64,000 bases of DNA. Source: Anthonomus grandis grandis (Eukaryota > Arthropoda > Insecta > Coleoptera > Curculionidae). This document shows positions 47,714 through 60,600 of the stretch, piece after piece. Location of the stretch: the NCBI RefSeq assembly GCF_022605725.1, contig NC_065551.1, forward strand, positions 22,692,001 to 22,756,000, in the 5' to 3' direction. The notes beneath the pieces were generated by a model. The model worked only from the letters and a program-made list of their open reading frames with translations, did no database searches and was not told where the DNA came from. Position 1 is the stretch's first letter, and the number at the start of each line of letters is the position of its first letter. The position numbers were made by a program, and so were the translations under genes.

Positions 47714-49380
47714 ATGAATTCAGACTACGAGAATGAAAGTGATGTGAGCTAAGAACTGTCTAGTAACTTCGAGAGCTACTCGGAAACCGACTACTCATCA
47801 GAGGATAAAGAAGAAATAATTGACCGTGTTCAGATGAGCGGCTGGATGACTGTAACGGATCCACTTGAGGATAAGCTGCCAAGTAATATACCCGAATTTT
47901 GCTTTGACTATGACTTTCACCCAGCAATTGACTTTCAAGAGTGCATGGAAGCTGTAAATTGTTTTGAATCGTTTGTAAGTAGAAGTATTGTAAAGAAGCT
48001 ATGCGAGTGGACCGATCAAAGAGCCAATATATATTTTAATAATAATCTACGTAATAAGTTTTTGGTTTAAATTATAAAACAGTCGAAACAGAAGAAATGT
48101 ATGTATTTATGGCGCTATTTTTTCTTACTGGATTGAGCAAGTGTCTGCAAATTTGAGATTATTAGAGTAAAGATAATATATGCACTGGTCCTCCAGTATT
48201 TCATAAATCTGTTATGAGCCGAAATCGCTTTTTAACAATTCTTTAATTCCTTAGATTTTCACCCCCAGAACTTGCCAAAGCTAATGCACCGCTTAGCATT
48301 TTAGGCATTTTTATGGCACTTATTAAAGAAAACCGTCAAAACTTAGTAGACCCAGGTACGGTTTTCGCAATAGATGAGCAACTTATGTTATATAAGGGCC
48401 GACTCCATTTTTGCCAGTATATAAAATCCAAAAGAAGTCGATTTGGAATCAAAGAATTTTCGTTATGTCCCAGTAAACCTAAACTTCGAGGATATACATG
48501 GAATTTTTGTATATATATTGGCAAAGATATATATGACATATCGCACATTCCAGGAACAGAGAACCTTTCCTTTTCCAAAAAAATAGTGGTTTACCTTTGT
48601 CAAAACCTCTTGAACAATAATCGTGAAGTGATTGTCGATAATTGGTACACATTAGTTCGCCTTTGTGAGTTTTTATTGACAAAAAACACTTTTCTTACCG
48701 GCACAATTCGATCGAATAGAAGTGTTCCAAAAGAATTGACATTGGTTCCTTTAGAGAGGCAACAATCATGTTTTGTTCGCAAGGATGTGCTTTTTCTAGT
48801 TAGCTACAAGGACAAGAAAGACGTTTATCTACTTACCAGTAAACATACTGCAGGATTTTGTAAAAAAGAACGATATGTTGTGGGAGGAAATGTTATCTAT
48901 TACAACAAATCGAAACATATTGAATTTTATAATCAGAATATGGAATCAGTTGACGCGGTAGACCAAGATATTGAACCATACAGTCCTTTGCGGAAATCCT
49001 ACACATGGTTTACCAAAATAGGTTTACACCTTCTACATCTAATGTTATTGAACTCTAGAGTATTTTACAGCTAAGCACATCGAAACAAAGTTTCAATGTA
49101 TAAATAAACAAAACTTTGCTGCCGCGGTATACTTTTGAAATATAGCAAAAGTTATAAAAAAATTGATGATAAAAAAAATCAACCTACCACTTCATCTAAG
49201 AAACCGTTGCATGCCATGGCTGATTTTCCAAGAAAAGTTGGGAAGAAGAGAGCTCTACGAAAAGTTTGCGTAATTTTTAAAAGACGTGGAGTGCGGAAAC
49301 TAACGAGAAAATGTTGCATTGCTTGCCCGGACAAACCTGGACTTTGCTCATCAGAACATTTTAAAAGTTTTCATAAATAA
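47714..49380 (+). pseudogene. piggyBac-like transposase (DDE_Tnp_1_7), broken
   Basis: The frame opens with ATG at 47714 (MNSDYENESDVS) and an acidic N-terminus, but codon 13 is TAA (47750-47752). It continues to 48070 with KKLCEWTDQRANIYF. A frameshift near 48064 leads to EEMYVFMALFFLTGLSK and three in-frame stops before 48313. The catalytic core is clean from 48313 to 49071: FAIDEQLMLYKGRLHFCQYI (first Asp at 48373), SRFGIKEFSLC, VIVDNWYTLV (second Asp at 48637) and SVDAVDQD (third Asp block at about 48952-48963). Then come a stop at 49072, another at about 49108, and the C-terminal zinc-binding part: KVCVIFKRRGVRK, then KCCIACPDKPGLCSSEHF and a TAA at 49378-49380. One Cys of the first CxxC pair is Phe. 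It has lost function in cis. Confidence 0.93.
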
Positions 49381-49513
49381 AAAAATAATGTTCTTTTTTT
49401 GCTTTGTACTAAATGTAATATTAAATAAATTTTGTACTTTCTCTTTGTATGTTTTATATTATAACAATTGCCATGACTTTATAAATAAAACAATAGATAT
49501 CGTCAAATTTTAT

Positions 49514-49610
49514 TGGTATCCATCCCAATGTGGATATTTTGGTATAGAAACGATATCCAAGTGTGGATATACTGGTACATCCATATATCCTTATGTGGAT
49601 ATTTTGGTAG
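49514..49610. repeat. Right subterminal palindromic repeats of the piggyBac-like element
   Basis: Three copies of the form TATCCA...TGTGGATAT(TTTGGTA) occur near 49517-49545, 49553-49570 and 49578-49609. They mirror the left-end palindromes. Confidence 0.65.
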
Positions 49611-49783
49611 ACACCACAAATTGTTATAGAAATTTAAATTGTTTTAAGCAAATTTTCTGGCATTCTTAGATAAATTACTCTTCTATTCTACATCGAAACT
49701 TTAATAAAATTTATTTTTTAATAATTTTTTTCCTGGTGTATAACTACCTACTTCGAAAAATGGCCTAGAGCGGAAGGGGTTAA

Positions 49784-50339
49784 CATTTTTAAGCTTCGAG
49801 TAGGTTTTGTGCAGAAAGCGTTGGCTTTCTTTCATACTTTTACACTTTTCATTAAACCTATTGACGCAAGCCATGTCCATCTTTATGCTTCTAAACACCC
49901 TGAAAAGCTAGTACAATGTGTGTTTGCAGCACCCTGGCAAACCCTATTAGAGAGATCAGCACTACAGTCTCTCCCGCTCTACAAAATAATGAAGCGCAAT
50001 GACAACATTCCCCCTTAAACAGCTTTCTCATGATAGTCCTTGTAATTAGGTAGTATACAAGATATTTGATTGACTTTCCTATTCTTGTTATTAAGGCCTG
50101 TTTTGCCATCCTAATTCTTATAATTGGATAGTACACAAGTTATTTGATTGACTTCCCTATACTTGGCGTCAAGACTTAATTGTCACTGCCATAATGGTCG
50201 CATAAAAAAGGATCAAAAACACTTGTATGTGTTCTCTATAAAAGGTTGCGAAAATATTATGTGTACAGTTTATTTCAGTTGTCTCATCAAAAATATCTGT
50301 CCCTTCAAATATTAGCCTCTAAGCAAATCTGTCAAATCG
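49784..50339. other. Sequence of uncertain nature between piggyBac and LINE fragment
   Basis: Several overlapping short ORFs lie on both strands (49809-50136), none with motifs I recognise. The composition is richer in GC than most of the window. A short phrase like TAATTGGATAGTACACAAGT, then TATTTGATTGACTT, is duplicated at about 50045-50085 and 50117-50150. Possibly 3' sequence of the neighbouring LINE. Confidence 0.35.
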
Positions 50340-50775
50340 TATTTATGTTTGCTGTCTACATTAAAAAGAACAATAAGCTCTCCAATAAATATTTCATACA
50401 AAATATCTTTGGAAAAAAAATCAAAATCATCACTTGGTGGTCTAAAGTTTATAATTATTATTCAGTTCTGTTCTTTTATCTCTATTACTGCGAATTTACA
50501 ATGGAATTTTATGGTTAGATCTATTTTTTCCTCTACATTTTTAAACGCAATACTATGGTAACTTACGATTCTAAAGCTTCTATGTCTAGAGTCTTTTGCA
50601 TAGAAGAGTAAAATAATAATATTTTTATTTTTAATGCTAAAACGTCTGCTGCAAAGCATACAACATCATATATATTATGTGAATCTAACAGGGCTTTGAC
50701 ATTTTCAATATTATTCCTAATAGATTTATTATTATGATATAATACCTTAAGTTATATATTTTATTGATGCTATTT
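50340..50775 (-). pseudogene. LINE endonuclease-domain fragment
   Basis: Minus-strand frames in order: LKVLYHNNKSIRNNIENVKA and LLDSHNIYDVVCFAA (about 50755-50645), matching the N-terminal L-x-x-x-H-N-x-x-S-x-R-N ... D-V-V-C-F-x-E block of APE-type endonuclease with Glu replaced by Ala. Then CKFAVIEIKEQN, a stop, IIINFRPPSDDFDFFSK (about 50500-50405), the RPPS block, and LIVLFNVDSKHKYDL (about 50380-50335), where the family has GDFN. Stops and a frameshift are present. No RT follows. The neighbouring piggyBac insertion lies downstream of it. Confidence 0.6.
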
Positions 50776-51284
50776 GTGACACCTAGGTTTACCACGTAAG
50801 TCTTTACAAGAGAATTGATCTGTTTATTTAAAAAGTTCTTTGATATAAACCTAGGCGACATGCATGTAAGACTAACAGTATTACAGAATGACAACAGTTG
50901 ATTGATACATCTATAGACCAAAATTCTGGATCTATAATAGGCAGCCCCAGTTTAAGTGAACTTCAGCCCTTCTCTTTCGTTCTTTCGCATGAAAAGTCCT
51001 TCAGGTTAAGGTTTTGCTATTTAAGATAGTTAAGGATATTTTCATTAAAGCACACGAAAACCCAGATTGAAAAACCCTATATTTTTTTTGAGCATCGATC
51101 AAGTTGCAGCAGAAAGTAGAATTTCTGCATGAGGCCTTAATAGGGCAGTGTCTTGTATCGTTAGTTATTTTCTGACGTCTAGTTTAAACGATTTATCATG
51201 TATCCTCGTCCTCACAACATTTTTCTGGATATTAAGCACAAATATTATCGTGGTCTTCTTCAATGGTCTATTTATTTATGCTGA

Positions 51285-51780
51285 GACCTGGTGGTTTAGT
51301 GAGTTTACTTGTAGGCGATTTCTTACAAGCGATTTTGATAAAATTGTGAATCGGTCTAATATAGTTTCAGTTAGAATTTTATAACAGCTTAATGCATGCT
51401 AATGATTTAATTTTTTTTTTAAATAATCTCTTATAGGGAAGATACAGCTAAATTGCAAGTTGATTTAAGGTTAGTTGTCCAATGGTTCAAAGATTTAAAA
51501 CTCTTAATGGTGAAAAGTAGGCACTAGTATCATATACCCAAAAACTTGATTGTGATCGAGTTGAGTGAAAGAGCGTTGATCATGCACTGGACTTTGTTAT
51601 CAGAAATAGCAATAACTTCAAAATAAGCACAATTATAAAAACTCTATAATACCCTGGTGATCCATATGCGGTCTATATAGAATACGCTTTAAACATTTGG
51701 TCTTTTATTGCATTTGCAAACTCAGTGATTGATAGTATTGATAGAACTCTTAACACCTTTTTAATATCCTAATTGCTTTG
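51285..51780 (+). pseudogene. LINE reverse transcriptase fragment with internal deletion
   Basis: The plus strand reads TSDFDKIVNRSNIVSVRIL (about 51328-51381), an altered motif A. It jumps at once to LMHANDLIFFLNNLL (about 51390-51435), where the family has the FADD block of motif C, so motif B is deleted. EDTAKLQVDLRLVVQWFKDL (about 51441-51500) is the following helix. LYNTLVIPYAVYIEYALNIW with SFIAFANSVIDSID (about 51645-51745, frameshifted) is the thumb. The wording is Jockey/CR1-like. No catalytic Asp pair remains. Confidence 0.6.
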
Positions 51781-54700
51781 AGGGAACACATATGTGCCAA
51801 ATATATTATTGAGAATATTGTTCTTTTATCAGAGCCATTTCTATCCTAATATAATATTTGCACCCAACTACGTCAATACATCTTAATTTAAAATAAAGAC
51901 ACTCGGCACAGATGTTGGTCCTTAATGAATAACAGCACTTCACCGAAAGCTCAACACTTAAAGCTAAGCTTGCACATTGTGTAATTTAAAACGGCCTTAC
52001 AAATTTCGGATTGTATAATGAAAAGTAACAGCTTAAGTGTAGATAGAACCTTGTTACCAAGTAAACAAAATGTAGGCGGGTAAATGAGGGTGTTGTAAAT
52101 TTCAATTTTTACCTCGCTATTTTACATAATTTACCTCGTGTCTCGTTCCCTCGGGCTGCAAAATTACGCTTTAGTATGATGTTAACAGGAGAAGGAAAAT
52201 TATATGGAAGAGTAAGCCTTTCTTTTGCTTATTTAGGTCAAATTAGTCTTGACTTTATATGCTATAACTCCTGTATTTTTTTGGTTAAATCGTGAATTAA
52301 TTTACTCAAGTTTATTTAATTAAGGACCTCCTTAAGTGCACTTATAATTCTAATTTAAATCTAATCTGATTAATTTGTCTTAAATTAGGAGTGTAAGAAC
52401 TTGCTTGTAAGTTAAACCCTCAGCAGATGCTCAATATGGCCCTTTTAATTTATAGAAATTAAGTTTGGGTTAAATCGGATGGAAGTAATACCACTCCGGA
52501 TTAATAACGGAAGCAATTTAAGTAATAAAGTCTTTCGTCGGGTTGTAAAACGTCAGCGGTTTCCAAGCTTTATATTTTTTCGCATTTAGCCAAAAATACT
52601 CTTCTTGGCGTATATAATACAGCGGGATGGATTTTATGAGCCTGGAAAATATAACATTTTTAAAATATTTGATCATATAGTGAAGGCACTTTTTATTAAA
52701 GTAAATGCGGTGAAATATAATCTTGGAAAAGGAAAAATGTCTAGATAAAGTGTTCAAAATAATTCACTACCTACAAAATATTATGCTATACTTTCATCAA
52801 AAATAGTTATCGATAAGTATATTCAAAAAAAGTAATAAGCACATCCAATTAATTGATGCGTAACTTTTTAATATAACCAACATGTTTTTTTCACTACTTA
52901 GTCGTTATAAATTTATTGTGCTTATGGACTGTATTTTTTAATCTGATATTAGCATTTTTAGGCTTAAAAGATATTATGACAGACACAAACAAACTTTTAT
53001 TTATATTTTAATTATTGTATTCAAATTTCATTTTAAAAGATAATTTTAATATAAAATCAGTTTTTATAAAATTAGTTAACCATATAATTTATAAGGAAAT
53101 TGGTATCCACCTAAGTTATGCATAAATCTTAATGTAGATAACTAGGCTTTATAATTAGTTTATTGATTAAAGTTTGGACAATATGACTTTTCTCACATGG
53201 TTAGCTCCATTCTTACTCCAAATTTAATTCCAAATTTTAAAGACACATATTAAATTTTTTTACATTTTTTATTAGTATTTTTTTTTTGATTCTTATGGAA
53301 GTTATATAAATTTACATGATATAATTATTTTTTGAAAGAACTTTAATCAAGTTGACATTATATCTCTAAGATCCTCATATAAATTCGAGGAGTTTTTAAA
53401 ATTGTTTTATAGAAGCATGTAAAGTTTCATATGAATCCTCAATGATTGACCTTAACAAATATTTTTTTAAAATCATTTTTGCTGATAAATTCAACCAAAA
53501 TCTGAAATTTTCCTTTCTTAAATTCTATTTCACTATTATAAATAATATATATGATGGAATTGCTCTGTTATATGCATTCGGAATATGCCATGGCATCGTC
53601 TATCATCTTCATCCCTCGAAAGATTCCATTTAGGATCCTGTCGAGAGGATGACTCTCAGTAATGTGATAATTCCACAAAGTTGACATGCAAATAATGCCA
53701 CTCGGTGCCGGTGGGCTACGAGTTAACGTTCCTGGATTATCATGGAGTATGTATTGGCGGTGATCGTCAAATCGACTAATATGCTAACAATGACAGCCAT
53801 CTGTTATTCTTGACGTGACGAACAAAGCATGCTGGCCATTTTACAATTTAAGTTTAAAATAGGAATATTTTTATGTAGGTTTTTCAAATAATAAATGTCT
53901 TAGCAGCATTTAAATTAATTAAGGTTTCTAATTCTGGCTACCATACTATATCCGAAATTAAAGATTTTTTGCCTCTTTAACTAACTTTACAATTGCGCGG
54001 TATAAATGAACGTTTCAAACGCGAATAAACTAATTGTCTACACCTTCCAAATTAAATACAGTAAACGCGTGCTTTATCCGCTGCGTTCCCACAGGTGCAT
54101 AATTTATCCGCTGGTTTATACTACGAAATGCCATTTTACGGGCAAATTTGCAAAATAATGTTTATTATGTTGGAATATTTACTGAGGTCTGATGTTTTGT
54201 TGGTGGTGCTCATTCCGAATTGCTTGCAGCGCAATTGCGGCTTAGTAAATTATAGTAATAATGGCGCTAGCTGACGCGTTTTGACTTTGCTAGTACGCTG
54301 AGTATTTTGTGTGAATTTCATGCAAATTTAATTTTTGTTATGTTTTATCATTGTGTTAAAATTAGGTACTTGTGAAATAAGAAACTATAAGCAAAATGTG
54401 TGTTTTTTTTAATTTTTTTTTATTTTCATTGTTTTTTTATTGGTCAGCTACATATTTCCTAAATTACCTTTAAATAATAATGTTTTATAAAGAATTAATA
54501 TCTACAGATGAAAACCATGATTTTATAATGACCATTTAACAAACATGTTAAGTATAATTTTTCGTATCTAGAATCGACCAAAAGTCGAAATATTTTACTG
54601 ACGATTACTAGAAAACGTAATTTTATAGTGGTTGTCAATAAGACTTGGTTAAAGATCTATTTTTTAAAAAGTAAGCATCGTATCCATTTAAGTTATGCAT

Positions 54701-57315
54701 AATTTTTATCAGAACATGTAAATTTTTATCACAAATGCAATAGACAAAATCTTTTGCTTCTATTAATTTTTTTTCTCATAAAAATAATACAAGATATCTA
54801 TAACGTCGTGTACCTTCTTATGAAGATCTATCTTCTATATTTCTTTCCTATTAATTATTTTTTATTTACTGTAATTAAATTATTACGTTATCAAATTGAA
54901 ACTCAATTCTTCATAGACTCACTAAACATTTTACCAATTATATTAATAGGATTAGTTAACAGCTAATGAAAATATATTTCTCTTTATATCCCTTTAAATT
55001 CATCGCTCAGTAATTTTTTTTATAAAAATTAGATCAATTTAAAGGAAAAATATAACTCAAAAGTAATTATTATTGAAATTTAAAACTAAGATGAGTTTTA
55101 ATAATAAATAATAGATTATAACTTGATTTAATAATATTCATTTACTTTCTAATTAGTTAAAATTGTTTATCTTCTCTAATTGACTTGTCTTAAATTTCAT
55201 AACCTTTCTATTATATTTAATGTTTTAAATGTATCCTAAAATATGTTAAAATATTTCTCACCTTATAAAGATTAGAAAATAAGAGAGAAATAATATAATT
55301 TTTTAGCGATTGTCATTAAAACTTAAATCCATCCATTAAGCGTAATTTTTAAATCATATCATTTCAAATATTATTTTATTTAATATGATAAATACATTAC
55401 GCATTAATACATTTTCGTCTTTTTTGGTGCATTTATCCTGCTGATGCCAATTACTAATAATCAAAACATTGTACATTGTTCAGAACGACACATGGTAGAT
55501 ATTGCGGCCTAAAACTGGGCCATGTTTGCTTTTGACAATACTGTTCAATCGGGCCTAAAGATGGATGTGCCTTTATTCCATCGATCAATTTGATATGTCT
55601 GTTTTTGATCGAAATACGCGCGACGCCTCAGGTCTGACGTATTTTTGATTTATTTCCCTATGCAAAAAATACACACTCGATACTGCACGCCGGTATGCAG
55701 CTAAAAAAACAACAAATATTTCTATTTTCATAATAGATTATAGGAGCTTATTTATATAAATATTACACAACTGCAGTCTGTCCTTTTTAAGATAATTTTC
55801 ACGCATTTAATCCATTTAACAACTACATATTTATCTTTATTCCCATATGGACCCTTCTTGTCTCTCCAAACAAAACAATATTTCGTGGTCCTCAGCACGA
55901 CAAAGGGATTTATATTTTAGTAAACTTTATACACTCGGGCAAATATAAGCATATATTTATTTAAGTTTTCAGTATCCCGGATTCGGGTTAATCCGGGCTC
56001 ATTGTCGAGAAAATGTGGTTAGGCAGAGAGCTGCTCTAACAACCTCGATAAAAAAATATAAATAATATGCTAGTTTTAGATGGCATACGGGTTAAGTAAG
56101 TATAATATTTTAAAGAAAAATACAATTTACCAAAGTGCATATTTATTTTCTACCCAGTTTTTATTTACTGGTTGTACGCTTCTTTTATGGCAAAAGCAAT
56201 TTACATTTTTAATTTTATCTGGCAGAGTCCCTCTGCTTCTAATTTCTCATCCAAACCTCAAACAGCAAATAAATTTAGCAGAGTCCCGGAAGTGTTGTTA
56301 TCTCTTAATCATTATAATTGCCTGGCAATTTGGAGAAAATTAAAAATTATTTTGCAGTTATCTTTTCTGGCTACCTTGCTAGCAGAAACACTGGTTTTGT
56401 TGATGGAGAAAATTAGCTCTCCACCATCAGCAAAACCGCAAGGTTTTTAATTGTATTTTTAATTGAATTATTTTATGGAATTTTTGATTAGAAGCGCATT
56501 ATTTTAATTAAACAACAAAAAAACAACTTTTATAGGTTTGCAAATAATTATTAAAAGTTTTCAAAAAATTGAAGACCTTAAAAATAAAAAAAAACAATAT
56601 CAAAATTAATTCGCTAAATATTGTCACGTTTGCCGCTTAACAGCTCTTTTTTGCACACGATTTTTCGAAATTCTACTGGCCTATGCAAAATAATATAATC
56701 CATCAGATAATCTTTTATTCTGTCAAAGCACGTACGTTTAAATTTGCATTTTCCGGTTTGAGGGGTTGTATATATTAAAATTCTATTTATAAATTAAATA
56801 AAAAAGCTATAATTATCATTATTATTCGCTAGGACAGGTTTATATACTATTCTTTATATTAACATATGATATCTGGGCCTGTAGTGTTTCAGCTGGGATA
56901 AATATCAGCTATTAAAGACGATATTTACAGGAATTACCTATATTTTTTATAATATATATCTATATTTTAATTTTTTTTAAAAGGTTTACTTAGTATTATG
57001 TGTAAATTATTAGATTTTAGAGAATAAAAAAGTTATATAAAAAAAAATTTTTTTTGCTTTTGTTTTCATAAGGTTAAGAGTTTAGATGATTTATATATTA
57101 AATAATATTTAAGGCTAATTTTTTAGGCAAAAGAAGAACTCCTAAGGAACTTTAATAAATAGAATAAATGTAAGTTTATTTTAAATTAAATTATTATATT
57201 TTATTTAAGCTTTAAATTGTAATATTAATCTAAGAAGCCCGAATTTTTTAAAAAATATTATCATTTAAACACTGCATATTTCTACCTAATTTGTTTGTTT
57301 TGTGTAATATAGCAT
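51781..57315. other. AT-rich interval with several GC-richer islands
   Basis: No gene is supported. About 53600-53850, 53980-54330, 55390-55700 and 55840-56060 are CpG-containing unique stretches without ORFs. Two overlapping ORFs at 56080-56450 have no motifs; a GCAGAGTCCC phrase appears there twice, at about 56222 and 56278. Two copies of the dispersed 22-bp motif are at about 53103 and 54681. Confidence 0.35.
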
Positions 57316-57600
57316 TCCAATAAAAATAATTATGTTATCTGCTGATATGGAAAAAGAAAGAATACCATCTAGTTGGAAGGATACTAGTATTGCGCCCCTT
57401 ATTAAAAAAGGAGATAAAATGTGCTATTCAAGCTATAGTGGATTACCTTTTAATAATCCAGGATATAAATGGTTAGCTCTCATCCTACCAGATAAAGTAA
57501 CTCTTATATCGATTAAAACTTATATCGAATACCAACTGGGAGATGATTAGTGTGAATTCAGAGAGAACTACTCAAATAGACACTTAATATTGACTTGAGA
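57316..57600 (+). pseudogene. LINE reverse transcriptase N-terminal fragment
   Basis: The reading frame from 57332 gives ERIPSSWKDTSIAPLIKKGD, then YSSYSGLPFNNPGYKWLALI and LGDD, a stop, CEFRENYSNRHLIL. These correspond to the P-x-x-WK-x-x-x-I-x-P-x-x-KKGD, Y-R-x-I-x-L-x-N, YK and Q-x-G-F-R-x-x-x-S-T-x-x blocks of the RT fingers in RTE/Jockey-type LINEs. Motif A onward is absent. One stop falls where Gln is usual. Confidence 0.72.
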
Positions 57601-60600
57601 CTTTTGCTGGGAATGCAAAACTTTATTGATCTGCTAAAAAAATATAATCGCATTTCAAGAGTGAACGAGTGAGCCGTAATAACAGTAGGATTGCCAAGAA
57701 AAGTGATGACCAGGAGATTTAACAAAGTAGTAAAGAAAGTCAAAGATCAAAGCTTTCGATTTATTTTATCCTTTGCGTATGATAAACATAGTCGGAAAGA
57801 TAACCACAGACAAAAAAATATTTTTTTAAACTAGAAAATGCTGCAAAAGGGTCGGTTTAAAAATAAATAAGTCAGCCTTTAGCTACGAGTAAGCAGTAAC
57901 CCTTATCTTGTAAACTAACATTGACTAAAGAGTCATCATAACATTGACTAAGCCACTGTCCGTGGTTTCTTCCAATATACCGCAGCTACCTAACAGCCAG
58001 CAATACTATATGCAATATGTAGCTGACAAAAACTATTTTCAATCACAAGGTGTTCATTTGTCAGTTGCCCTTCAATAAGTAAATATGTCTCATTTTGTTG
58101 CTTAATTATAGGATATTAAAAAAGTTGAAAAAAAAAATTAAATATTTTATTTTTCTTCAAACAAAACATTAGTACTGAAAAGGTTTTCTTTTATTTAATT
58201 AATTAGCTAGAGATTGAATGCAATATTTAATTAAGAGTGCTGAGGCATAAAAGGCAATAAAAAGCATCTCATGCCTGTATCATTCCAATGTAATGTGAAG
58301 CATTCATTCATTACTTTGTCCATATACTCGTTTGTCGTGATGTATGTGATTATATATTAATTATTTGACGGTCTATATATAGAACCAATACAAAATTCTT
58401 AACAGTTAACAACCACCTCAACCCTAAATCTGTTCTAAGTATTCATCAAGTCTTGTCAATAAAATATTATAAGAAAATATATTTTTAACATAAAGGCATA
58501 CACATATTATAATTTTTTTAAATCCTAAATTATTTTTCGTTCTTTCTTATTTAGATAACGATCTGGAATATTTTGAATATTCTTGTTAGTTATAGAACGA
58601 CCATAGTGCATCATTAAAATTAATTTTTCTTCTTTGCTATTCAAATAAATTATAAAGTATATATCATCGCCATTTATGTTATGCATTACTATATTTTAGT
58701 TTAGCTGTATCGTTTCCTTTTTTTTAGATTCAGCTTTATATTAATTGAATTAAGCATATGTAAGTAGAAAAATATTTTGCTAAGGATGTTTCCAAGCCTA
58801 ACATTAACTACATTACCTCATAATTAATTATTTGTTAGAATATTTAATTAAACAAATGATAACAATCTCACGTAAGTTTCAGACACGAAACACGCATGAC
58901 CTCCTATTACCCTTATAATTTCCACTTGCCATAATTACTTAATATTTGTATGAATATGGTAAGGAATAGCAACGTTTAAACTCCACATGTAAGGGACAGC
59001 ATATTTTTTATCACGCACATATGAACTAATACCCGAAATAAATCATTGGGTGCTGCGTGTCAGAATTAATCTTGACAGATCTGTAAACCGACGCCCAAAT
59101 AAAATGCACTGCCGTTCTTGTGTCATAAAATACGATAACTAATTCTTATGGTATTTTTTCATGCATGCATAATAGTTGGAAACGCGGCAGTAAATCATGT
59201 TGAAACTTCCAAGAAAAGCTTTGTTTATTCAGGTAAGCATTATTTATGGGGGATTACTTATGAAAAATAATTATATTTTTATGTTCCAACAGGAATAATT
59301 AGTTAGCAACACGAGTTTTTGCTTATTGGTGCTTTGAAGATGAAGCAGTTTATTATATTTTTTGCCTATTTTATAAGCAGAAACACTTGTTGGCGAATTC
59401 CATATTGTCGAGTTTAAATAAACGTATAAAAAAATGTGAAAAGCTTTCCAAAAAAAGCAAATTTAAATATTTCATAAAAGATTTCTCGTGCATACAATAT
59501 TCAAGGGGCAAAACGGATTCCCTACAAATATAAAAATAGATTCGGTTTTATCCTGAAAATTCGAAAAAGACGCCGCTCGTGGCACCGTCTACACAGAATT
59601 TTGTTTTGCTAAAGGCTAAATCTCGGCAAATATGTGTGTGGTGAGAAAATTGAATTTTCTTTAACTCTCTATTTACCCTTGGTGCTAGATAAGATGCGCA
59701 GACATTTATTTTATTAGATATCGTCGTTAATGAATTAAATGAATACCGTATTAAAGAGTAATTATAAAGAGTTTATGATAATAAAGATATATCTACATTC
59801 TTCAAAATCTGTTAACAATATAAATATCAGAGATGTAAGACCTATTCTACTACATAAATTATAATAGTTATTAAATTATAATAGAAATTCAAAGCTTCCA
59901 GATTTATTTTTGTAAGGCATTTATGTTAAAAAAAATGTAAAGGTCTCGTAATTCGGAAGAAATTGTTCCAAATTTATAATGATTGTTTCAGTTTACCTGC
60001 TTATGGTAAAGGAAAAATTACCATATAATTAAAACACACAAAAAATTTTCATGACAAATTTTATAATTCAGTTTAAGGATATTTAGTTGGAAAACTGTAT
60101 AAAAGGCATAACAAAAAAAAAACATTAAAGAGAAACAGAAGATTATATAAACTCATTAAATAAGGTAAAACCAGTAATTGCATCAAAAATATCCAAACAA
60201 AACATAGCTTATAGAACACTGCGAAAATTGGGTTCTAAGGAGCATATGAAAATAATTATAAAAACTTTTAAGAAAAACCTAAAAATACGAAAACAATTAT
60301 AGTAAAATCCCAGAAAAAATAGGGATAACCTTATAAAATTCCAAGCAGAAATATTTTAACTCAACAGAAATTTCCAAAATTGAACTAAAATAATTAAAGA
60401 AATTAAATCTATATTTAGTGAATTTATGCTAGCAAAGAAAAAGAAAATTAGAAATAAATTTATTGGGGACTTAATTAAGTGATAAACTCCAAGAAAATTC
60501 GAAATAGAGGATTTCAAGAAAATGACGACCAAATACTAAAGGTACAAAAGAACCTATGAAAATGCAAGGAAACCCAAAGACTTGTCAGTAAATTTAGTAA

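Larger units (their letters stand above)
47338..49779 (+). mobile_element. piggyBac-like transposon with both ends and TTAA duplications
   Basis: The 2,442-bp element is flanked by TTAA at 47334-47337 and 49780-49783, the piggyBac target. Its ends, CCTCTTCCACTCCA and the complement of the right end CCCCTTCCGCTCTA, match at 11 of 14 positions. It carries one transposase gene in the forward direction, broken by stops and one frameshift, and palindromic subterminal repeats at both ends. The length is close to that of the founding piggyBac element, about 2.5 kb. It is complete in outline but cannot encode a full protein. Confidence 0.93.

Noticed and set aside
48336..48782. Three minus-strand ORFs
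   Set aside because: They overlap the piggyBac-like transposase core, whose catalytic blocks are clear on the plus strand.
56080..56450. Two overlapping plus-strand ORFs of about 90 codons
   Set aside because: Different frames of the same stretch, hydrophobic by composition, no motif, no start context or neighbours to support them.
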